From Stagonosporopsis chrysanthemi (lineage: Eukaryota; Ascomycota; Dothideomycetes; Pleosporales; Didymellaceae), in assembly GCA_022560025.1 (NCBI GenBank), contig JAFISE010000081.1, forward strand, positions 62,001 through 126,000: a stretch of DNA of 64,000 nucleotides, written 5' to 3'. How positions within the stretch are numbered: the stretch's first letter is position 1; each line of letters begins with the position of its first letter. The notes below the pieces were generated by a model that saw nothing but the letters and a program-made list of their open reading frames with translations, was not told the origin of the DNA and ran no database searches. Shown here piece after piece: positions 57,316 to 64,000 of the stretch. The position numbers and the translations under genes are program-made.

Positions 57316-58497
57316 TCATTCATCGTGGCCTGAGAACATGTCGTACGCCGTGTACCAGCCTTTCATCTCCCATCTTCTGCTTCTCAGCCAGTGTTTCGTC
57401 TTGTCGTTACCGTAGAGATACGGTTGTGTCCACCATTTTTCGTGGGCGCTGACGAGGCCCTTCTCGATATCAACGTCGTTCGGACACCGGATGTTCCAGT
57501 GGTAGCTGACTTCGGTCCATGGCATGGGACCTTTCCAACTGTGTATTTTATTCAGGAGATTCTGCTCGGGATATTTCGGATCGAACGAGTCGGGGATCTC
57601 GAGGTACGACTTGTAGTGGTTAAAGGCGTCGATCGAGGGCGCGAGGAGAAAGAAACCAGCGTTCATGTAGCCAGGTTTCTTGAGGCCAGTGCCATCCGCA
57701 GGAGGAAACTGGTGCGTCGAGTCCCAGACCTCTGAAAGACTGGCTAAGAGATAATTTTCGGGTAAGGGAGCTTCGCCCTCGAGTGGCTTGTAGTCGCTCA
57801 TCTTCTTCGTTTTTTTGATCTGGGCACCGGGATCTTTGAAGACTCCGTCAAGCGGTCTCGCAAGAACAGTGTCGCCGTCGAGCACGAGAATACGACTGTA
57901 CTGTGTCATCTCCCAGACACGTAGCTTGGTCATAACATCCGCCCATCGATCCTCAGCAGCGTGCACCCACTTCGACTCAGAGCGTAGAAATTCCACGGGG
58001 TAGACGATGGCGCCATCTCGGATCAGACGCTTGCGGCGAGATTCGGAAACGGTGGGTGTCACCATAACGACTATGTCGATGCCCTCCGCGCGCGTTGGCA
58101 AATGGTGCTTGAGTTGCCATACGAGGATTCGGACAGCTTGGAAGTAGTGATCATTCTCAAGGTCCTCGTCCTGATCAAGGGTGCCGGAGAGAAACGTCAC
58201 GTACGCGAGCTTCTCACTGCCATCGGGATGCAGGCCGGTGCCGTTGGTATCGCCGTGTTCGGGGCTGATAACGTGAGCGAGGCCGTCGGGCGTGTGCTCA
58301 AGCCCGTTGTTGTCGTCGCCCGCATTGTTGTGGTCTATGATTCCGGACGGCGGTCTGCTGATCTGTTGCTTTTCAGGTGCGGTGTAGACGGGAGTCCGGG
58401 AAAAGTGCAGCGTAGTAACCAATAGCAGAAAAATTGCAAAGAACGCGGCCGTGATGGCAACAACACGGTATTTCGAGTTGAGAGCAGCCATGATCAC
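57316..58497 (-). CDS. GT8-like type II membrane glycosyltransferase
   Basis: Single exon, 393 aa. A signal anchor follows a short basic N-terminus (about residues 8-30, VVAITAAFFAIFLLLVTTLH), so the enzyme is probably in the Golgi. Then comes a Ser/Pro/Asn-rich stem and a GT-A catalytic domain, with KLAYVTFLSG, a DxD-like motif in RILVLDGDTVLARPLD, NAGFFLLAPS and YHWNIRCPND. The order matches glycogenin-like GT8 proteins and the yeast Gnt1 N-acetylglucosaminyltransferase group. Donor sugar and acceptor cannot be told from sequence. An ATG two codons downstream is an equal start. Confidence 0.82.
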   Translation of the reverse strand: MIMAALNSKYRVVAITAAFFAIFLLLVTTLHFSRTPVYTAPEKQQISRPPSGIIDHNNAGDDNNGLEHTPDGLAHVISPEHGDTNGTGLHPDGSEKLAYVTFLSGTLDQDEDLENDHYFQAVRILVWQLKHHLPTRAEGIDIVVMVTPTVSESRRKRLIRDGAIVYPVEFLRSESKWVHAAEDRWADVMTKLRVWEMTQYSRILVLDGDTVLARPLDGVFKDPGAQIKKTKKMSDYKPLEGEAPLPENYLLASLSEVWDSTHQFPPADGTGLKKPGYMNAGFFLLAPSIDAFNHYKSYLEIPDSFDPKYPEQNLLNKIHSWKGPMPWTEVSYHWNIRCPNDVDIEKGLVSAHEKWWTQPYLYGNDKTKHWLRSRRWEMKGWYTAYDMFSGHDE

Positions 58498-59427
58498 GGT
58501 GTGCCAGGGAGGGCAAGGGGGAAAGGGAGAAGACCCAAACGTGAGATAAGTAAGTAGACATGCATCATTATAAGCAAAGGCAGCCTGGTAAGCCTCGGCA
58601 GGGTCCTACACGTCGCATGGGAGATCGCGCACCGTTTTCGAGATTAAGATAGATTCTGCTGCCCGAGAAAGGCATAGTCTAGAGTTTTAGAAAGGCATCG
58701 AAAGGCCCGAGTACGAGGAACACAGTGGCGGCGTTGGCGCGAGGGGCAGTGCTCAACGAAGAACGGTATTGTTGCACGCCTAACCGTCGCACGTAGCTCT
58801 GCCATTGGTCCGAGCCCCTATCATGGGCAAGTCAAATCAAAGGCTGCAGCAGGTCTGGTTCATTTCGGAAGTTGCAAGCAGGGCTGTTGGCATCTTGGCC
58901 CACATAAGCGAAGTCAGCTTGTGTCCGCTAAGTGTAAATTCCGCCTTGGCGCAAAAACATGATTGGTGTGGGTTATCCACGGTGAGGAATTTGACGTTCT
59001 GATGGGCCGACAGCTGCCTGGACAGGGAACATGGATCCTCAGACTCCCCCTGAGACTACACAGTGCAGTGTGTTTCTTCTTCAGCCAGGAGTACAGAATT
59101 GACACCGGCGGACAACTGTAGTACGAACCGGGTATTTTGCGACAGTTTTGGGTTCTAGGGCTTCAGTTGCACCTCCCGCGAAGGTTGAATGCAAGGGCCC
59201 GCTTGCGGATAGCTCGGTGGCGACTGCAAAAGAGGGCACTAGTGACAAATGCCTGCCAAAAAGATAACGGCAAAGGCGCAAAACAGTGGTATGAGTTGGG
59301 GGAACAGGTTCATGCAAACATAGGGTGCATTGATTGTCCTGCGAGAAGTATGTTGAGCAGGCCACATCTGACGCGAGATTTGGGCAACGTTCTCAGGGTC
59401 TGTACATGACATCTACTTTCGGGACAA
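58498..59427. other. Intergenic
   Basis: About 0.9 kb between the GT8-like gene start and the next gene's stop, both on the minus strand. Only short frames, none supported. Confidence 0.4.
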
Positions 59428-61110
59428 CTAGTATCGACGTTCGAAGTCGTGTGGCCGGTAATCGTTTCCACGATACTCTTGCTGAGAGTAGTCCTGTGAG
59501 CCATAGCCCTGTTGATGTTGATCTGACTGCGGATAGCTTTGGTTGGGCGGTGCGTATTGCTGTTGCTGGTAGCCCTGCGGCGGTGGATATTGTTGCTGCT
59601 GCTGGTCCTGGTACGATCGATCCGGCTCACCATGGTATGGCTGGGTACTCTGATATTGCGGCGGATTGTTGTATGCCTGTTCATCGTGGCCTTGCTGGTC
59701 ATAGGTGTGGCGCTCAGGGTCCGGATGGAAATTGCCCTGCGGGGGTGGAGCCTGGTATCCTCCACCATTGTGGAGGTTCGAGGTTGGTGCTCCTACTGAG
59801 ACGTTCTCGTTGCCGATATCATCTGGAACATCGATACTGACGTTAGGTAGATATTTCTGGACCTTTTGTTCAACCATGGCCTGGACGAATACCCAGCTCT
59901 CTCGTTCGAACTTGCGATGGCCACCATTGACTACGCCCAGGACGCTCTCTCGAAGGGTTTCTTGTACCTTCTGCACGAGCGCGCGAACCTTGCTAAGGAG
60001 CTTGGACTTGATATCATCCCCGAATCCGCGGTCTGCCTGGCCAGATGCATCCCTATCGAGCTGAGCGTCAAAGGGATTGCCGCCAAGGATCTTCTCGAGC
60101 GGACGCTGGAACTGATCTGGCAGCAGCTCGAACAGTTGCTTCTCAATCTCACCGAGTATCTTACGGAACTCGAGACGAACTTCCCTGTGCACTCTAGCCA
60201 ACCCTGTGGAGAGCTTGTTACTAATGACTCGTGAGAAGCCACTGCCATTGCCTTGGTCTTGATCATCGCCACTTGAACCGCCAAAGCCTCTAGCTGAACC
60301 CTCGTTGCTGCTCTTATTTCTTCCAAATAACCCGCCAAGGCCTTTGACCAAATCGCCGACTTGATCTACTATCTCCGCCTTTGCACCGTCACCCAGATCA
60401 CGTGTGCTTATGTTACCACGCAGCCAGCGCTTGATGTGGTCTAAGGCGATTTGAGTGAACTGCTCGGCGATTGGTGCGTGTTGTATGCGCAACTTGTCAC
60501 CGACAATCTGCTTGATCTCAGGACTAATGAGTCGCGCTTTCTCCTCGGGATGCTGACTGGCATCCTTTATGGTGCTGCTGATCACACCAAGTAATCCTCC
60601 AATCTCCAGCTTCGGGCCTCCTGGACCCTGGTCGGCGTCGAAGCTGTCTTGGACAACATTGAGGGCGGAAGAGAGGAAGCCACGGGCTTTGTGGGAGAAG
60701 TCGCTATCGTCGTCTCCTAGGCCACGCGACTGAGTCTGGTGCCCGCTATCGCGACCCTCGGTAAGGTCAAAGATATCGCGCAGATCGCCACCTGCTTCAT
60801 CGGAAATCTGGCTGAAGCTTCGTGTCAACTTCGCAATCTCATCTGCGAATGGAAGAGACTGGCCGCCATAAGCATCTGGGGCGGCATCATTCAGGTTCCA
60901 AGGGCCTCGGCTGCCATCTGATGAGACGGGTTTGTCTTTATTAAAAAGAGAGCGAAAGGCATCGATCACTTGAGTCTCAAGGCTGTCGATGGTCTTTTGC
61001 TGAAAGAGCTCGAGCTCAGACGCAATGCGGGGCTGGATTTGAGGTGCGAGCGAGTCGACGTAATCGTCCACCTTCTTAAATAGTACCTCGGATATGCCAC
61101 CAGACGACAT
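59428..61110 (-). CDS. Conserved hypothetical protein with Q/Y-rich tail, 560 aa
   Basis: Single exon. Residues 1-430 are largely helical (VLFKKVDDYVDSLAPQIQPR at the start; EVRLEFRKILGEIEKQLFEL and KSKLLSKVRALVQKVQETLR later) with no membrane segment. The last about 120 residues are low complexity, rich in Gln, Tyr, Pro and Gly (GYQQQQYAPPNQSYPQ), a composition found in proteins that form condensates. It ends NDYRPHDFERRY. I recall similar intronless proteins across Ascomycota but no assigned function. Confidence 0.75.
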   Translation of the reverse strand: MSSGGISEVLFKKVDDYVDSLAPQIQPRIASELELFQQKTIDSLETQVIDAFRSLFNKDKPVSSDGSRGPWNLNDAAPDAYGGQSLPFADEIAKLTRSFSQISDEAGGDLRDIFDLTEGRDSGHQTQSRGLGDDDSDFSHKARGFLSSALNVVQDSFDADQGPGGPKLEIGGLLGVISSTIKDASQHPEEKARLISPEIKQIVGDKLRIQHAPIAEQFTQIALDHIKRWLRGNISTRDLGDGAKAEIVDQVGDLVKGLGGLFGRNKSSNEGSARGFGGSSGDDQDQGNGSGFSRVISNKLSTGLARVHREVRLEFRKILGEIEKQLFELLPDQFQRPLEKILGGNPFDAQLDRDASGQADRGFGDDIKSKLLSKVRALVQKVQETLRESVLGVVNGGHRKFERESWVFVQAMVEQKVQKYLPNVSIDVPDDIGNENVSVGAPTSNLHNGGGYQAPPPQGNFHPDPERHTYDQQGHDEQAYNNPPQYQSTQPYHGEPDRSYQDQQQQQYPPPQGYQQQQYAPPNQSYPQSDQHQQGYGSQDYSQQEYRGNDYRPHDFERRY

Positions 61111-61906
61111 TTTGGTAGAGATAGGTAGATAGGGGTGTAGGCTAGTGAAGTCCGCGTCTGGTAAGGTGTGGATTGACGTCGCGAGGCTGGGTGAGGTGAG
61201 GCGGTGCGAGCGAACGAGGGGTAAGTAGCCACACAGCTACGTCATTGGTCTATCGAGCTCGAGCCTGCCTCAGCTAAACCAACGCCAGGAGTCGTACTCA
61301 ACGAGTTTTTTGAGATGCTTCCAGAATTACTTCTATAGAATTTGAGCCTTAAGGAAGTGGCTTCATTAAGTGATAGCTTTTCTTTAATTATAGCCAGAAC
61401 ATCCCGTCCTTCATCTTCTATTGTACCGCATACACCCAAGATTTTAAACCAAACCTCCATATTGGCAAACATGGCTTACGTTGAGCTGCCAGGATGGACG
61501 GGTTTGTGTGTAAACTGAGCAAGACTACCAGAGACCAATGTCAACGAGCCACGAACCTGTGCTACTTGCCCACTTCCAACCAGCAATACGTCTGACGTTC
61601 GTACACACACTCATTTGGAGCTGAACCAACAACGCAGCGTCTAGGTTCTGTGAAGTGATCATGCATCGGCGTGACGGAGGCTAGCCCCAGCCTTGTAGTT
61701 CCCCACACTTTCGAAGTAGGCTTTATACCGGAACCATCTCCGTGCCATTCAAGTCATATCCTTCCAGACTCAACACCTCGCACTATCGTCCCACATGATT
61801 TGCAAGCCGCTGAGCAACCCCGCTCGTAGGCGCTAGAGTATATATACACAATGTATGGCCCTCAAGGTACTCACCTTACGCTATCAGCAGATAGCATCCC
61901 TGCAAG
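61111..61906. other. Intergenic with AT-rich island
   Basis: A patch at about 61300-61460 is distinctly AT-richer than its surroundings. It is open on the minus strand (EVWFKILGVCGTIEDEG) without a supported gene; it could be a decayed insertion. The rest is the promoter side of the alcohol dehydrogenase gene. Confidence 0.45.
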
Positions 61907-63060
61907 ATGGCCGCCAAAACTATGAAAGCTGTACGAGTCATGGCGTACCATGCGCCCATGGAGATGCATGATGTTCCGGTCCCGACAGTGGATTCTCCGC
62001 TGGATGTCATTGTCCGCATTGGCGCTGCGGGTATGTAGTGTTTTCGGTTGGATGCAAAGGCAGCACTGACTGAATCCGCAGGCGTGTGTCGTACTGACAT
62101 CCATATATGTGATGGCGAATGGAAAGAGAAATCTGATGTAAAGCTGCCATACACCATTGGTCATGAGAATGCAGGATGGGTACATGAAGTCGGTTCCTCG
62201 GTCACCAATGTCAAGGTCGGTGACAAAGTCATATTGCATCCGCTGGTGACTTGCGGATTGTGCACAGCTTGCCGATTTGGAGATGATGTCCACTGTGAGG
62301 ACAGCAAGTTTCCTGGCATCAATGTCGACGGTGGCTATGCCGAGTACCTTCGCACAACAGCAAGAAGCGTGATCAAGCTGGACGATAAGCTCGAGCCATC
62401 AGACGTTGCAGCACTTGCCGATGCGGGTTTAACCGCATACCACGTCGTTGCAAAAGCAGCAAGAATACTGCGGCCAGGGGACTATTGCGTCATGATTGGT
62501 GCAGGAGGTGTAAGTATCTGATGCTGTAGATAGGGGGGGACAGCTGCTAACAAGACGTAAACTAGCTTGGCCACATTGGCATTCAATGCATGAAGGCTAT
62601 GAATGCGGCAACTCTGATTGTCATTGACAGCAACCAAGCTGCACTCAGCCTTGCGTCTTCCATTGGAGCCGACCATACAGTACAAGCTGGCAAGGACGGA
62701 TCTTTAGTTGAGGAAGTGCTCAGGCTCACGCAAGGCAAGGGTGCTGCCGCAGTGATAGACTTCGTCGCCGAGGGCGGCTCCACAAAGACGGGAGTCAAGA
62801 TGCTGCGAAGAGCGGGAAACTACTATGTTGTGGGATATGGCGAGAACCTCGACATTCCTACCATTGACATTATCTCAACCGAGATTAATTTCGTGGGAAA
62901 CCTGGTGGGCAGCTACAACGATCTTGCTGAATTGATGGTGCTAGCCGCCCAAGGCAGGGTTAAGTTGCATACATCCAAGTACAAGCTTGCGGACTATGAG
63001 ACTGCTGTACAGGATTTAAGAGAGGGAAGAGTAAGGGGAAGGGCTATCTTAGTACCGTAG
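61907..63060 (+). CDS. Zinc-dependent alcohol dehydrogenase, NAD-preferring
   Basis: Three exons: 61907-62030, 62082-62509 and 62566-63060, giving about 348 aa. The medium-chain dehydrogenase pattern is complete: catalytic zinc site in GVCRTDIHICDGEW and IGHENAGWVHEVGS; structural zinc site CGLCTACRFGDDVHC; cofactor motif GAGGLGHIG formed across the second intron. The acidic residue ending strand beta-2 (LIVIDSNQ) favours NAD over NADP. Family members oxidise primary, secondary or aryl alcohols; the exact substrate is open. The start MAAKTMKAVRVMAYH fits the family N-terminus. It is convergent with the permease gene, only about 50 nt away. Confidence 0.94.
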
Positions 63061-63113
63061 CGCATGAAGCGAGATGACATTGCCGCGCGTAATTCCACAA
63101 CCGCTTGTTATCT

Positions 63114-64000
63114 TCATACCTTGCCTTCGGTCGTGTAGTCAATGGTCGTGTCTCTGACCTTGATCCTGTGGACCAAGTGCGCGTTGCCCGTGTCGTGTAC
63201 GCCTGTTGCATCAACAAGTACATTGCCAGCGTCATCGTGAGTCTGGTCCCACTCAGCGACCTCTGCGTTCGGCACCCGTTTCAGCTGATGTACAACACTT
63301 CCGTCTTCGTTGACGACAGTCAAAGTTCTGATGCTGTACTTGCGGATGCGTGGGAGAGCGTGAACCCAGGCGAAGTAGTAGAGGCCCATTCCGATTAGAA
63401 GACCCAGTCCAGTGACAATGTATGTACCGTACCAGAAAGAGTAATCGCCACCGTCCTCCGGTGGAACCCATGGCATGATCAGAATGAACAGACAGACGAG
63501 GGCGGAGAAGATGAGAGCAGAGTGCCATGTCTGAAACTGCGCAGGTGGGAGGCCTTCCTTCTTGCGGCGGTAACGAATGGCATAGATACCAACAACCATC
63601 AGGAAGATGAAGACGGAATCTGGGTAGGAACGCAGGTCAACTAAGAAGTCGAAGGCGTCGCCAAAAGGCAGTGCGAGAATGATAATGCAGGTCATGATCC
63701 ATTTGAGCAGGATTGGCGCGAAAGGTGTGCCAAAAGGTTTGGTTGAGGCCCACACGTGCGGCCAGGGGATGACACCTTGTCGGGCACATTCTCGAATCTG
63801 CCGTGTAGCTCCGATGATAACGGCCATGATATTTCCAGCTGCGCTGACAGCAATCAAAGCGGGTAGACCTTTGGCAGCCTTCGTACCGAAGACCGCTTCG
63901 AAGACACTGTGCTTTGACAAGCACACACCTTGATCTCGTTCGTGACATTGAACGCATTCGAATACCCTTGATACGCAAAATTCACACTAACTAGCGCATT
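63114..64000 (-). CDS. Amino acid permease (Mup1/LAT type), partial and frame-broken
   Basis: The C-terminal 270 residues (63114 to about 63926) show a typical APC transporter: FEAVFGTKAAKGLPALIAVS, GATRQIRECARQGVIPWP, then four to five hydrophobic helices and a cytosolic tail ending TTIDYTTEGKV. Upstream, up to the window edge, the minus strand reads NFAYQGYSNAFNVTNEIK in a different frame. Related permeases have about 40-45 residues (one helix) between NEIK and FEAVFG. Here they are separated by only about 25 nt, too short for an intron. The gene therefore appears to carry an internal deletion with frameshift. The 5' part lies outside the window. Confidence 0.75.

Noticed and set aside
63905..63930. 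A very short intron repairing the permease frame
   Set aside because: Only about 22 nt between possible GT and AG, the join does not restore the frame, and a whole helix would still be missing.

Overview
This is nuclear DNA of a filamentous ascomycete (Pezizomycotina). Genes are densely packed on both strands and broken by short introns of roughly 45-120 nt with GTANGT-type donors, CTAAC/CTGAC-like branch points and CAG/TAG acceptors. The gene set includes an ascomycete laccase with a DSGV tail, a QRRHRARQK-type bZIP factor, a DUF7514-type protein and several small secreted proteins. That mix fits Dothideomycetes, perhaps Pleosporales, but the class is an inference. All exon boundaries were read by eye from splice signals, frame continuity and protein family conservation.

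Left part, 0-31 kb, mostly conserved housekeeping genes: a tricalbin cut by the window edge; a DUF7514/RS-rich protein; UTP-glucose-1-phosphate uridylyltransferase; a 2.2 kb spacer ending in three tandem hairpin repeats; a stand-alone double FolB protein; the Hsp70/Hsp90 co-chaperone Sti1; a GMC oxidoreductase close to a bZIP regulator; tRNA-Thr(UGU); a GT-rich hexanucleotide array; a Ted1/Cdc1-type phosphoesterase; an Ent3-type epsin; a cyclophilin with a probable mitochondrial leader; a Cys/Met-metabolism PLP enzyme; and proline dehydrogenase.

Middle part, 32-49 kb, accessory in character: two hypothetical genes, a junction of truncated gene pieces (the 3' half of an uncharacterised gene, an alpha-galactosidase C-terminal remnant and a small Cys-rich gene), a laccase, two secreted proteins, ribosomal protein uL14, an arylamine N-acetyltransferase, and an intact paralogue of the truncated gene. 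A 2.4 kb stretch without a recognisable gene follows.

Right part, 49-64 kb, transport and metabolism: a PTR2 peptide transporter, a frameshifted cellobiose-dehydrogenase-like GMC pseudogene, an NAD-type malic enzyme with a GC-AG intron, a type II membrane glycosyltransferase, a Q/Y-rich hypothetical protein, a zinc alcohol dehydrogenase, and an amino acid permease cut by the edge that seems to have lost an internal segment.

No intact transposon, CRISPR array, virus or obvious complete biosynthetic cluster was seen. The least explained items are the tandem hairpin array at 11.15-11.35 kb and the paralogue pair/gene-fragment junction at 35.5-36.7 kb and 46.4-47.4 kb.
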